Positions 1 to 10,134 are shown, numbered from the stretch's first letter. The stretch is 64,000 bases of DNA from CAVZBW01 sp963778465 (GCA_963778465.1 CAVZUK010000003.1:1674001-1738000), one strand, 5' to 3'. Numbers and translations are program-made. The notes: a model not told the origin generated them from the letters alone.

Positions 1-3000
1 GAGGTGGTCGCCCTGCGCGGGGCCGCGGGGCGGATCGTCTCCAACATGAAGGCGAGCCTCGAGGTCCCGACCGCCACCAGCGTCCGCAACGTGCCGGCCC
101 GACTCCTGGAGGTCAACCGGCGGATCCTGAACAACCACCTCGAGCGGACCTCCGGCGCCAAGGTGAGCTTCACCCACCTGATCGGCTACGCCGTCGTGCG
201 GGCTCTCGGCCAGGTACCGGCCCTCAACTCGAGTTTCGTCGAGGACGCGGACGGCAGGGGCACGCCGGGCGTGGTGCACCACTCGCACGTGGGTCTCGGC
301 ATCGCCGTCGACCACGAGCGTCCCGACGGGACCCGAACCCTCCTCGTGCCCTGCATCGCCAGCGCCGACACCTTGGACTTCCGCAGCTTCGTGCTGGTGT
401 ACGAGGAGCTGATCCGCAAGGTCCACACGAACAAGCTCTCGCCCGACGACTTCCGGGGGACGACGGTGTCCCTCACCAATCCGGGCACCCTCGGCACCGC
501 CCAGTCGGTCCCGCGGCTCATGGCCGGCCAGGGGGCCATCGTGGGCGTCGGGGCCCTGGCCTACCCGGCGGGCTTCGAGGCCGCCGATCCCCAGACGATC
601 GCCGAGCTCGGCATCGGCAAGGCGCTCACGCTCACCTCCACCTACGACCACCGGATCATCCAGGGCGCGGAGTCGGGTCTCTTCCTGGCCAAGGTGGCGG
701 GCTTCCTCGCCGGCGAGGACGGCTTCTACGACGAGGTCTTCTCCTCCATGGGGGTCCCCTACGAGCCCGCCCGGTGGCACGCCGACGTCAACGCCGACGG
801 CGCCTGGCCGACGAGCCAGCACGAGCGTGCGCTCAAGCAGGTCCACGTCGAGTCCCTCATCAACATGTACCGGGTCCGCGGGCACCTGATGGCGCACCTC
901 GATCCCCTCGAGATCGAGCCGCCGGACCTGCATCCCGAGCTCGATCCCCTGACCTACGGCCTGAGCATCTGGGACCTGCCCCGCCGCTTCGTCGCGGACG
1001 GGCTGGCCGGTCGAGACGTCGCCACGCTGGACCAGATCCTCCACATCCTGCGCGACGCCTACTGCCGCACGCTCGGGATCGAGTACATGCACATCCAGGA
1101 TCCCGAGCAAAAGCGCTGGATCCAGCACCAGGTCGAGGGAGTGACCACGTCGCTCAGCTCCGACGAGCAGCACCACATCCTGGAGCGCCTCAACGCGGCG
1201 GAGGTCTTCGAGCGCTTCCTGCACAGCCGCTACATCGGGCAGAAGCGCTTCGGGCTCGAGGGCGCAGAGTCCGTCATCGTCCTGCTCGACGCCCTCCTCG
1301 ACGAGGCCGCGCAGGCCGGGACCTCGGAGGTGGTGATGGGGATGGCCCACCGGGGCCGCCTCAACGTCCTCGCCAACATCGTCGGCAAGTCCTACCGGGA
1401 GATCTTCGAGGAGTTCGAGGGCAACCTCGACCCGGAGTCCGTGCAGGGCTCCGGCGACGTCAAGTACCACAAGGGCGCGCAGGGCAAGTTCACCGGGCGC
1501 TCGGGCATCGACCTGCCGATCACGGTGGCGTCCAACCCGTCGCACCTCGAGGCCGTCGACCCGGTGGTGGTCGGCATGGCGCGGGCCAAGCAGGACCGGT
1601 TGGTCCCCCCGAGCGACGGGACCACCTCGGCGGTCTTCCGCACGGGCGATCAGTTCCCGGTGCTCTCGCTGCTGCTCCACGGGGACGCCGCATTCGCCGG
1701 TCAGGGTGTGGTCGCGGAGACCCTCAACCTGTCGGGCCTGTCCGGCTACCGCACCGGTGGCACGGTCCACGTCGTGATCAACAACCAGCTCGGGTTCACC
1801 ACCGCCCCCGAGGCGGCCCGCACGTCGTGGTACCCGACGGACGTGGCCAAGATGGTCCAATCACCCGTCTTCCACGTGAACGGCGACGACCCCGAGGCGT
1901 GCGTGCGCGCCGCCCGCCTGGCCCTCGGGTTCCGCAACGCCTTCCACAAGGACGTGGTCATCGATCTCGTCTCCTACCGCCGGCACGGCCACAACGAGGG
2001 CGACGACCCGAGCTATACCCAGCCCCTCATGTACCAGCGGATCGAGGAGCGGCGCTCGGTGCGCAAGCTGTACACCGAGACCCTCATGCGTCGCGGCGAC
2101 ATCACGCTCGACGAGGCGGAGCGGGCCCTCGACAACTTCAACGCCCGGCTGCAGACGGCGCTCGACGAGGTCCGCTCGGTCGCGACGGCGGCGCCGGCGA
2201 TCACCCTTCCGCCCGACGCCTGGGAGGAGGCGTGGCGGGAGCCGGACGGCGCACCCGTCGAGACCGGCGTCGACGAGGGGACGCTGCAGGCCCTGATGGC
2301 TTCTTTCAAGGTCCTTCCCGACGGCTTCGTCATCCACCCCAAGCTGGCCCGGCAGTTTGGCCAGCGTGACCAGATGGTGCAGGGCGGGCAGGTCGACTGG
2401 GCGCTCGCCGAGTCGCTGGCCCTCGGGACCATCCTGCTCGAGGGATCGGACGTGCGGCTGACCGGTCAGGACACGCGCCGCGGGACGTTCAGCCAGCGCC
2501 ACGGAGTGCTCGTCGACTACGTCACGGGCCGGGAGTACGTTCCGCTCACCAAGCTGGACGGAACCCTGGAGTTGGTCGAGGGGCGAGACTTCGGGCGGGA
2601 GCTCGGCCGCTACACGCTCCGTGACTCCCTCTTGTCGGAGTACGCGGCACTCGGCTTCGAGTACGGCTACTCCGTGGAGGCCCCCGAGTCGCTCGTGGCC
2701 TGGGAGGCACAGTTCGGCGACTTCGCGAACGGGGCACAGATCATCATCGACAACTTCTTGGTCTCGGCCGAGGACAAGTGGGGCCAGCGATCGAGCATCG
2801 TGCTCCTGCTGCCGCACGGCTACGAGGGCCAGGGCCCCGAGCACTCCTCGGCGCGTATCGAGCGCTTCCTCACCCTGTCCGCCGCGAGGCAACATCGCGC
2901 GTGACCCAGCCGACGACCGCGGCGCAGTACTTCCACCTCCTTCGGTCCCAGGTCCACCAGTCCCACGTGCGGCCGCTCGTCGTGGGCACGCCCAAGTCGC

Positions 3001-3473
3001 TCCTGCGTGCACCCTTCGCGCGTTCCGACCTGTCGCAGCTGACCTCGGGAGGATTCGCGGCCGTGCTCGACGACGACAGCGTCGACCCGGCAGCGGTGCG
3101 AAGGATCGTGCTGTGCAGCGGCAAGATCGCCTACGACGCCATCAAACGCCGCAACGCGCTCGCCGGGTCCTCGCCGGCGCCGGCCGCGGGGCAGACGGCG
3201 ATCGTCCGGGTCGAGCAGATCTACCCCTGGCCCGGGGAGGACATCGAGAAGATCCTCGCCCGGTATCCGGGCGGGGACGAGCTCGTCTGGCTCCAAGAAG
3301 AGCCCGAGAACATGGGAGCCTGGAGCTTCGTGCACGGGCGGCTGCACCGGATACTGCGGAACCGGTTGCCCCTCCGTCACGTGAGCCGTCCCGAGTCGGC
3401 CAGCCCCGCGACCGGCAGCGCGGCCCTCCACCAGCTCGAACAGAGCCGCCTGGTCGAGCTGGCCATTCCCTGA
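1..3473 (+). CDS. kgd: 2-oxoglutarate decarboxylase/dehydrogenase E1 fused to succinyltransferase domain; 5' partial, frameshifted
   Basis: This is the TCA-cycle enzyme that decarboxylates 2-oxoglutarate with thiamine diphosphate; actinobacterial versions carry an E2-like succinyltransferase domain at the N-terminus. The gene enters from the left edge. The first ~260 visible residues are the acyltransferase domain, with DHRIIQGAESG near residue 217. The E1 part follows, with GMAHRGRLNVLANI, SNPSHLEAVDPV, GDAAFAGQGVVAETLN, INNQLGFTT and RRHGHNEGDDPSYTQP. A transketolase-like part carries QDTRRGTFSQRHG near residue 821 and LLPHGYEGQGPEHSSARIERF. The reading frame stops at 2904, but the expected continuation (VTQPTTAAQYFHLLRSQ) runs in the next frame from 2901 to the stop at 3473. 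A single base is therefore missing near 2885-2898. The breakpoint lies in a very conserved stretch, so a sequencing error or a recent mutation is likelier than a natural gene end. Confidence 0.93.
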
Positions 3474-3553
3474 CGTGCGCCCACCGAGCCCACCAAGGGT
3501 GGACACCCAGAGCGAGCCCGTAGAGAGCTGGTCGCACTCGCGGCGAGGACTAC

Positions 3554-4936
3554 GTGGCTGAGCCCTCCTACGTCGTCGTCGACGGCTCGAATCTCGCCAC
3601 CGAGGGACGCACTGAGCCGAGCCTGGCGCAACTCGACGAGGCCGTGCGGACCTTCGCCGAGGAGCATCCGGAGGCCGAGATCATCGTCGTCGTCGACGCC
3701 ACCTTCGCCCATCGGATCGGACCCGAGGAGCGCGAGCAGCTGGAACAGGCGCACCTCCACGGCGAGCTGGTCTGGCCCCCGGCGGGGACCGTCGGGCGGG
3801 GGGACGCCTTCGTTCTGCGCATCGCGGAGCGCATCGGTGGCGTGGTGCTGTCCAACGACTCCTTCCAGGAGTTCCAAGAGGAGCACCCTTGGCTGTTCGA
3901 GGCCGGCAGGCTCGTCGGCGGCAAGCCCGTGCCGGGGGTCGGTTGGATCTTTGCCCAGAGGGTCCCGGTGCGGCCGTCCCGCAAGCCGGCGCCCCCCAAG
4001 AGGGTGCCGTCCATCGCCAAGGGACCGCCCAAGAAGCCCCCCGGTGGGTACAAGATCGGCGCGACCAAGAGGGCCGCCCCAACGATCTCTGCGGCAGCCG
4101 CGATGGAGCTGGCGCTCGCCCCGGCCGAGCAACCGGCGCCAGCCAAGAAGTCCCGGTCCAAGGAGGCCCCGGCCGAGCACGCCGAACCCCCGAAGAAGGC
4201 CAGCAGAAAGAAGGCGGGAGAAGCCAAGAAGGCCGAGACGGCCGAGCAACCGGCGGCGGCCAAGAAGTCCCGGTCCAAGAAGGAGGCCCCGGCCGAGCAC
4301 GCCGAACCCCCGAAGAAGGCCAGCAGGAAGAAGGCGGGAGAAGCCAAGAAGGCCGAGACGGCCAAGAAGGGCGAGTCGACCAAGAAGTCCCGGTCCAAGA
4401 AGGAGGCCCCGGCCGAGCACGCCGAACTCCCGAAGAAGGCCAGCAGGAAGAAGGCCGAGACGGCCAAGAAGTCCCCCGCCAAAGCCGCAGGGAAGGGCGC
4501 GGCCAAGGCCATGAAGGCCCCCGCCAAGCGGTCTGCTCGTGCCGCGGGGGGCGATCGAGACCAGATCCCGTCCGACGCGGACGGCGCGCGACGGAAGCGA
4601 GGTGGCCCGCCCGCTCCCGTCAACGAGGCGCTGCCGTTCATCACGTTCGCGGCGGAGCACCCCTTGGGGTCGAGCGTCGAGGGCGAGGTCACCTCCTTCA
4701 CTTCCCACGGCGCCATGGTCGACGTGAAGCTTGCCGGAGGCGAGTCGCTCCACTGCTACGTTCCGCTCTCGCGGTTGGCGGATCCGCCGCCGCGCCGGGC
4801 CCGAGAGGTGCTCCAGCGGGGGGAGCGCCGGATGTTCGTGCTCGTCGGGCTCGACCCGGCGCGTCGGGCGGCAGAGCTGGGCATCACCGAGCTGGTGGCG
4901 GCAGGAGGTCACCTTGATCCCGAGGAGAGGACATGA
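3554..4936 (+). CDS. NYN-domain (PIN-like) ribonuclease-type protein with Lys/Ala-rich linker and C-terminal S1-like domain
   Basis: The 460-residue protein starts at a GTG preceded by GGCGAGGA. Residues 1-130 read as an NYN/Zc3h12a-like nuclease fold: VVVDGSNLATEG at the start, acidic IIVVVDATF near 50, GRGDAFVLRIAE near 87 and VVLSNDSFQEF near 97. The Asp residues at those positions fit the metal-binding set of PIN/NYN nucleases. Residues ~150-350 are a low-complexity linker of repeated KKASRKKAGEAKKAET blocks (three near-copies at 4180-4460). Residues ~375-440 look like an S1/OB RNA-binding module (EGEVTSFTSHGAMVDVKL). The combination suggests RNA cleavage or RNA binding; no substrate can be named. 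The stop overlaps the next start by ATGA, so the two genes are probably co-transcribed. Confidence 0.75.
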   Translation: MAEPSYVVVDGSNLATEGRTEPSLAQLDEAVRTFAEEHPEAEIIVVVDATFAHRIGPEEREQLEQAHLHGELVWPPAGTVGRGDAFVLRIAERIGGVVLSNDSFQEFQEEHPWLFEAGRLVGGKPVPGVGWIFAQRVPVRPSRKPAPPKRVPSIAKGPPKKPPGGYKIGATKRAAPTISAAAAMELALAPAEQPAPAKKSRSKEAPAEHAEPPKKASRKKAGEAKKAETAEQPAAAKKSRSKKEAPAEHAEPPKKASRKKAGEAKKAETAKKGESTKKSRSKKEAPAEHAELPKKASRKKAETAKKSPAKAAGKGAAKAMKAPAKRSARAAGGDRDQIPSDADGARRKRGGPPAPVNEALPFITFAAEHPLGSSVEGEVTSFTSHGAMVDVKLAGGESLHCYVPLSRLADPPPRRAREVLQRGERRMFVLVGLDPARRAAELGITELVAAGGHLDPEERT

Positions 4937-5874
4937 CACATCCGTTTCGGTTCGCGGCGCAGCTCGCGAAGAGCCCGGACGGCACGGCCGCCGGCTGGGC
5001 CGAACAGGCTCGCAAGGCCGAGGACCTCGGATACTCGGCGCTCCTGATGCCCGATCACTTCGACGACCAGCTGGCCCCCGTCCCCGCCCTCATGGCGGCG
5101 GCGGACGCCACGACGACGCTCCGGGTGGGAGCCCTCGTCTTCGACAACGACTACCGCCACCCCCTCGTGCTGGCCAAGGAGGCCGCAACCCTCGACGTGT
5201 TGAGCGGAGGCCGGCTGGAGCTGGGGCTCGGGGCGGGATGGATGCGCTCGGACTACGAGCAGTCGGGCATCACCTACGACCCGCCTTCGGTGAGGATCGA
5301 TCGCTTCGAGGAGGGGGTGGCCATCATGAAGGGGCTCCTCTCCTCGGAGGACGCCTTCTCCTTCTCCGGCACGCACTACACCGTCACCGGCCACGCGGCG
5401 ACGCCGAGGCCGGCGCAGCGGCCGCACCCGCCGATCACGATCGGTGGTGGCGGCAAGCGGATCCTGACCCTTGCGGCCACGTACGCCGACGTCGTCGGCA
5501 TCAACGTCGACCTGCGTGCAGGCACCGCCGGCGTAGAGGCGGCGCCCAACGCGACGCCGGAGGCCACCCGCCAGAAGGTGCAGTGGGTGCGAGAGGCGGC
5601 CGGCGACCGGTTCGACTCGATCGAGCTCAACACGCTGGTCGGCTTCGTCATGGTCACCGACGACCGCTCCCAGATGGTCGAGGCGCTGGCGCCGAGCTTC
5701 GGCCTGGATCCCGCGGACGCCCTGCACGTACCGCTGGCGCTGATCGGCACCCTGGAGGAGATGGAGGAGGAGCTCCATTGGCGCCGGGAGAACTACGGCA
5801 TCTCCTACTTCAGCCTGACCCAGGACGCCTGGGAGCTGCTCGCCCCGGTGGTGGCGCGCCTGCGGGGGAAGTGA
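4933..5874 (+). CDS. LLM-class F420-dependent oxidoreductase
   Basis: The 313-residue protein has the luciferase-like monooxygenase TIM-barrel pattern: PDHFDDQLAPVPALMAAADAT near 40-60, LRVGALVFDNDYRHPLVLAKE near 65-85, then LSGGRLELGLGAGWMRSDYE. The GGGGKRILTLAATYADVVGIN segment near 170 resembles the cofactor-phosphate loop of F420-dependent members. Proteins like this use F420 (sometimes FMN) to oxidise or reduce small organic substrates; the substrate here is unknown. The ATG lies inside the stop of the preceding gene (ATGA overlap), indicating translational coupling. Confidence 0.85.
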   Translation: MTHPFRFAAQLAKSPDGTAAGWAEQARKAEDLGYSALLMPDHFDDQLAPVPALMAAADATTTLRVGALVFDNDYRHPLVLAKEAATLDVLSGGRLELGLGAGWMRSDYEQSGITYDPPSVRIDRFEEGVAIMKGLLSSEDAFSFSGTHYTVTGHAATPRPAQRPHPPITIGGGGKRILTLAATYADVVGINVDLRAGTAGVEAAPNATPEATRQKVQWVREAAGDRFDSIELNTLVGFVMVTDDRSQMVEALAPSFGLDPADALHVPLALIGTLEEMEEELHWRRENYGISYFSLTQDAWELLAPVVARLRGK

Positions 5875-5911
5875 GCCGACCGCGACGAGGTGGCGATAGC
5901 CTGCGCCACGC

Positions 5912-6340
5912 GTGCGACCGACCGACTACCTGCCCCACCGCGAGCCGTTCCTGTTCGTCACCGAGGTGCTCTCGATAGAGCCCGCGACGGCGGCGAGCGG
6001 CTACTGGCAACTGACCGGCGACGAGGCGTTCTTTGCCGGGCACTTTCCGGGTCGGCCCACGCTGCCGGGCGTGTTGATGGTCGAGTCGCTGGCCCAGCTG
6101 GGTGGGATCGCCGTCTTGGCCGACGCCCGCTACGCGGGCAAGCTGCCGCTCTTCGGGGGCATCGAGCGCGCCCGGTTCCGCCGTCAGGTGGTTCCCGGCG
6201 ACCGGCTCGACCTCGAGGTCAGCCTCGGCCGGCTCTCGGCTCGGGCCGGAAGGGGACACGGTCGTGCCAGCGTGGGCGGCAAGACCGCCTGCGAGGCCGA
6301 CCTCCTCTTCGTGCTGGCCGACCGGGAGCAGGCGTCGTGA
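5912..6340 (+). CDS. fabZ: 3-hydroxyacyl-ACP dehydratase FabZ-like
   Basis: The 142-residue hot-dog-fold protein begins at GTG with RPTDYLPHREPFLFV, the usual FabZ opening. The catalytic block GHFPGRPTLPGVLMVESLAQ (His in GHFP, Glu in VES) is intact. FabZ dehydrates 3-hydroxyacyl-ACP in fatty-acid elongation. The length matches the family. The gene stands next to DNA repair and oxidoreductase genes and not in a fab cluster, so a role in a related acyl pathway is possible. Its TGA overlaps the GTG of the exonuclease gene by 4 bp. Confidence 0.85.
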   Translation: MRPTDYLPHREPFLFVTEVLSIEPATAASGYWQLTGDEAFFAGHFPGRPTLPGVLMVESLAQLGGIAVLADARYAGKLPLFGGIERARFRRQVVPGDRLDLEVSLGRLSARAGRGHGRASVGGKTACEADLLFVLADREQAS

Positions 6341-7137
6341 GGCTCGCGACCTGGAACGTCAACTCCCTCACGGCCCGGCTGCCCCGCGTCACCGAGTGGA
6401 TCGAGGCCAACGAGCCGGACATCCTCTGCATGCAGGAGACCAAGCAGACGGACGAGGCCTTTCCGGCGGACGCCTTCGCCGGCCTGGGCTACCAGTCGGT
6501 GCACCACGGGAGCGGGCGTTGGAACGGCGTCGCGATCGTGAGCAGGGTGGGCCTCAACGAGCTCGCTCGCGGGTTCGGGGGCGACGAGGACGAGCTCGGC
6601 ACCCGGCTCGTGGTCGCCGAGTGTGGGGGCGTCGTCGTCCACTCCGTCTACGTCCCCAACGGGCGCAGCCTCGACAGCGAGCACTACGCCGGCAAGCTGG
6701 CATGGCTCCACCGCCTGCGCCGGCTCCTCGAGGAGACCTGCGACCCGGCGGGGAAGGTGGCGGTGTGCGGCGACTTCAACGTCGCCCCGGACGACCGCGA
6801 CGTCTGGGACCCCGACAAGTTCGCCGGTGCGACCCACGTGAGCGAGCCCGAGCGCCGGGCCCTCCAAGACATCGTCGACTGGGGACTCGAGGACGTCTTC
6901 CGGGCCGAGCACGGTGACGAGAAGATCTTTTCGTGGTGGGACTACCGCGCCGGGGACTTCCACGAGGGCCGGGGCCTGCGGATCGACCTGGTGCTGCTGT
7001 CCCGATCACTCGCCGGGGCGACGAAGGAGGCGAGGGTCGACCGCAACGCCCGCAAGGGCAAGAAGCCGTCCGACCACGCCCCCGTGGTGGTCGAGGTCGA
7101 CGTGGGCGTCGACGGCTCGCCGCCGGGATCGCCGTAG
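6337..7137 (+). CDS. xth: exodeoxyribonuclease III / AP endonuclease (Xth family)
   Basis: The 266-residue protein begins VRLATWNVNSLTARLPRV with a GTG that overlaps the upstream stop (GTGA). The family signatures are all present: EPDILCMQETK (metal-binding Glu), VYVPNGRSLDSEHYAGKLAW, VCGDFNVAPDDRDVWDP (catalytic Asp/Asn) and SDHAPVVVEVD (catalytic Asp-His) near the C-terminus. It would cut abasic sites and act as a 3'-to-5' exonuclease in base-excision repair. Length and motif order are normal. Confidence 0.94.
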   Translation: MRLATWNVNSLTARLPRVTEWIEANEPDILCMQETKQTDEAFPADAFAGLGYQSVHHGSGRWNGVAIVSRVGLNELARGFGGDEDELGTRLVVAECGGVVVHSVYVPNGRSLDSEHYAGKLAWLHRLRRLLEETCDPAGKVAVCGDFNVAPDDRDVWDPDKFAGATHVSEPERRALQDIVDWGLEDVFRAEHGDEKIFSWWDYRAGDFHEGRGLRIDLVLLSRSLAGATKEARVDRNARKGKKPSDHAPVVVEVDVGVDGSPPGSP

Positions 7138-7179
7138 GCGGGGTGCACGCGAGCCGGCGGGCCTGCCGGCTCGGTCGGG

Positions 7180-8739
7180 TCAGCCGAAGGAGGCGGGCAG
7201 CCTCGCCTCGATGAGCGCCGGGCCCGGCTCGGCGAGCGACTTGCCGAGAGCCGCGACCAGCTCGGGGCCCGTCTCGACCCGGGACGCCGGCACGCCCATG
7301 CCGCGGGCCAGGTGCACCCAGTCGAGGTCGGGACGGTCGAGATCGAGCAGCTCGCTGGCCCGCTTGGCGGACGGGTCCGCACCGGCCTTTTGCAGCTCGA
7401 AGTGCAAGATGGCGTAGGAGCTGTTGGCGTAGACGATCGTCGTGACGTCCAGCGCCTCGCGAGCCTGGGTCCACAGCGCCTGCAACGTGTACATCGCGCT
7501 GCCGTCGGCCTGCAGCGAGACGACGCGCCGCCCCGGACCCGCAACGGCCGCCCCGGTCGCGACCGGCATGCCCTGGCCGATGGCGCCACCGGTGAGGCAG
7601 AGCCAGTCGTGCGGGGGGCAGCCCACCGTGGCCCCGGGGGCGAAGATGCCGCCGGTGTTGGCCTCGTCGACCACGATGGCGTCGTCCGGCAGGAGGTGGC
7701 CGACCGCCTGGGCGACTGCCGACGCGCTGAGCGGTCCTTCCGGTGCCTCCGGCCGTCCCGACGGCACCAGCTCGGGCTTCGTCGACGAGGCGCCGGTGCG
7801 CTCGGCCAGCTCGAGCAGTGCGAGGGCGGCGTCGTCACCCCCCTCGGCGAGGGTCGCGACTCGGCACCCCGGCGGGAGCAGCCGGCTGGGTTGGCCCGGG
7901 TAGGCGAAGAACGACGCGGGAACGGCGGCCTCGACCAACACGACGGCGGCGAGCCCCTCGAGCTGGGCCTGGGCCAGCTCCGGCAGGTAGGACAGGCGGG
8001 AGGGTGCCGGAAGCCCGGCGCCGTGCTCGAGACGCGCCGGAAACGTCTCGAGCAGCAGGGTGGCCCCGCACGAGACGGCGATGGAGCTGGCCGTGCGCAG
8101 GGGAGTGGCGCGCACCGCGGAGCCCCCGAGGAGCAGGGCGGCGGGTCGGCGCTCGGACAGGAGCCGTGCCGCCTCCTCGATCCTCGGTGCGGCGACCACG
8201 TGCCGGGGCCGCAGCTCGAGTGCCGAGCGCCTCGGCGCGGCCTCCTCCCATGCCACGTCGGCGGGAACCACGAGGGTTGCCACCCGACCCGGGGGGCCGT
8301 GGGCGGCGGCGACGGCGTCCACCACGTCGTCGGCCAGGTCCTCCGCCGAGGCGGCCGAGCGATACCAGCCCGAGACGGGGCGGGCGAGCGAGGCGATGTC
8401 CGACTCGAGCGGCGTGTCGTAGCGGTGGTGGTAGGTGGCGTGGTCCCCGACCACGTTGACGATCGGGCTGCGTGCTCGACGGGCATTGTGCAGGTTGGCG
8501 AGGCCGTTGGCGAGGCCGGGGCCGAGGTGCAGCAGCGTCGAGGCCGGCCGTCCGGCCATGCGGGCGTAGCCGTCGGCGGCACCCGTGGCGACCCCTTCGA
8601 ACAGCGTGAGCACGGCCCTCAGCTCGGGCACCTCGTCCAGGGCGGCCACCGCGTGCATCTCCGAGGTGCCGGGATTGGCGAAGCAGGCATCGACCCCGAG
8701 CTCGCTGAGGGTGCCGAGGAGGGCTCGGCCGCCGTTCAC
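7180..8739 (-). CDS. thiamine-pyrophosphate enzyme, acetolactate synthase/benzoylformate decarboxylase-like
   Basis: The 519-residue protein has the three-domain layout of the POX/ALS family. The N-terminal Pyr domain has FANPGTSEMHAVAALD and LFEGVATGAADGYARM, with the activating Glu at residue 48. A central Rossmann-like domain lies around residues 190-320. The C-terminal PP domain has ADGSAMYTLQALWTQ followed by YANSSYAIL, the TPP/Mg2+ motif. Similar sequences are often annotated as acetolactate synthase large subunit, but the divergent sequence and lack of an ilvN neighbour make biosynthetic ALS unlikely. A 2-oxoacid decarboxylase or lyase is more probable. The GTG start overlaps the stop of the upstream flavoprotein gene by GTGA. 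Confidence 0.82.
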   Translation of the reverse strand: MNGGRALLGTLSELGVDACFANPGTSEMHAVAALDEVPELRAVLTLFEGVATGAADGYARMAGRPASTLLHLGPGLANGLANLHNARRARSPIVNVVGDHATYHHRYDTPLESDIASLARPVSGWYRSAASAEDLADDVVDAVAAAHGPPGRVATLVVPADVAWEEAAPRRSALELRPRHVVAAPRIEEAARLLSERRPAALLLGGSAVRATPLRTASSIAVSCGATLLLETFPARLEHGAGLPAPSRLSYLPELAQAQLEGLAAVVLVEAAVPASFFAYPGQPSRLLPPGCRVATLAEGGDDAALALLELAERTGASSTKPELVPSGRPEAPEGPLSASAVAQAVGHLLPDDAIVVDEANTGGIFAPGATVGCPPHDWLCLTGGAIGQGMPVATGAAVAGPGRRVVSLQADGSAMYTLQALWTQAREALDVTTIVYANSSYAILHFELQKAGADPSAKRASELLDLDRPDLDWVHLARGMGVPASRVETGPELVAALGKSLAEPGPALIEARLPASFG

Positions 8740-10134
8740 GGCCCGTCCTCCCGCTCGGGCGCAGCGTCGAGCACGTGTTCCGGGGCCAGGATCCCGAGTG
8801 GGTCGAAGGCGACCTTGATGCGCCTCAGCAGGGCCAGCTTGACGGGGTCCTCGAGCTCGAGGAAGTACGAGCGCTTCTCCGTGCCGATCCCGTGCTCCCC
8901 GGACACGGCGCCCCCGAGCTTGCCGGCCGTGACGAAGATGTCATGCACGAGCTGCGAGCGCCGCTCCCGGTCCGGTTGGAACACCGAGACGTGGACGTTG
9001 CCGTCGCCGACGTGACCGCATCCGGTGACGAGCGCGCCCTGCTGCTGGGCGAGGGCCGCGACCACCTCCAGGAACTCGGGGATCGAGGCCCTCGGGACGA
9101 CGGCGTCGACGATGTCGTCGGCACCCGCGGCCTTGGCCACGAAGAAGGCGCGCTCACCGCGTGGATGAGCTCCACGCCGGCATGGGGCGGCAGCACGAAG
9201 ACGTCGAGCGCTCCCCGCTCCTCGAGCAGCTCGCCGAGGCGCACCACGTCCTCGTCCAGACGCTCCGAGTGGTCGGACTCGAGCACGACCACGAGGTAGG
9301 CCAGGGCCCGCTCCCGGATGTCGGCATCGATGCCGAGCTCGATCCCGGCGCTCTGGGTGATGCCGCCCATCGTCATCGTGTCCAGGTACTCGAGGATCAC
9401 GGGACCGAGCCCGCTGCCCACGACGGGGGGCACGGCGGCGCCCACCTCGGCCAGGCCGGCAAAGGGGGCGAGCACCGTCGCCGAGTGTGCCGGCCGAGGG
9501 TGGAGCTTGACCGTGACCTCGGTCACCAGCGCGAGCGTGCCCTCCGATCCGATGAGCAGCTGCGTGAGGTCGTAGCCGGTGGAGGACTTGGCGAAGCGGC
9601 CGCCCGTCCGCAGCACCTCGCCTCCGGCGAGCACCACCTCGAGCCCGAGCACGTGGTGGCGGGTGACCCCGTAGCGCACCGCCCGCATCCCGCCCGCGTT
9701 GGTGCCGACGTTGCCCCCGAGCGACGCCGAATTCTCTCCGGGGAGACCGGGTACACGAGGCCGTGGGGCGCGAGCGCCTCGTCGAGCTGCGCCAGCGAGA
9801 CCCCCGGCTGGACCACGGCGACGTGGTTGGCGGTGTCGATCTCGAGGATCTGGTCCATGCGATCGAAGGCGATCACGATCCCGTCCGGGCGGGGGAGGCA
9901 CCCGCCCGACAGGCCGGTGCCCGACCCCCGGGCCACCACGGGGACCCGAAGCTCGCTGCACGCCCGCAGGATCGCGGAGACCTCGGCGGTCGAACCCGGG
10001 GCGGCGACGGCGAGCGGATGCACGGGCTGCGCGGTGAGCGCCTCGTCGTGGGTGTAGTCCTCGGGCACGTCGCCGCCCGCCCATACGTGGCCGTGCCCGA
10101 CGATGCCCTCCAGGCGCTCGACGATGTCCGTCAT
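8736..10134 (-). CDS. FAD-linked oxidase, GlcD/D-lactate dehydrogenase type; two frameshifts
   Basis: Read in three frames, the gene gives a continuous ~465-residue flavoprotein of the glycolate oxidase GlcD / D-2-hydroxyacid dehydrogenase family. The N-terminal FAD_binding_4 part contains VVARGSGTGLSGGCLPRPDG, then ENSASLGGNVGTNAGGMR. The C-terminal FAD-oxidase domain contains TGCGHVGDGNVHVSVF and AVSGEHGIGTEKRSYF, with the conserved His residues. One base is missing near 9739 (between YPVSP and GENSAS) and another near 9158 (between VELIHA and FVAKAAGADD). Adding one base at each point restores the family sequence. The enzyme would oxidise a 2-hydroxyacid to a 2-oxoacid, a possible substrate for the overlapping TPP enzyme. 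That link is inference from gene order. Confidence 0.85.

Noticed and set aside
774..2369. Long open frames on other frames inside kgd (also at 1861-3012 minus)
   Set aside because: Arg/Ala/Pro-rich shadow frames caused by high third-position GC. The real frame has all family motifs.
2880..2910. Programmed ribosomal frameshift in kgd
   Set aside because: No slippery heptamer or following structure is visible, and the family is normally a single frame.
3377..4939. Long Gly/Leu-rich minus-strand frame opposite the NYN/S1 gene
   Set aside because: It is the antisense of the Lys/Ala repeat linker (codons AAG/GCC read as CTT/GGC). It has no start signal and crosses two genes.
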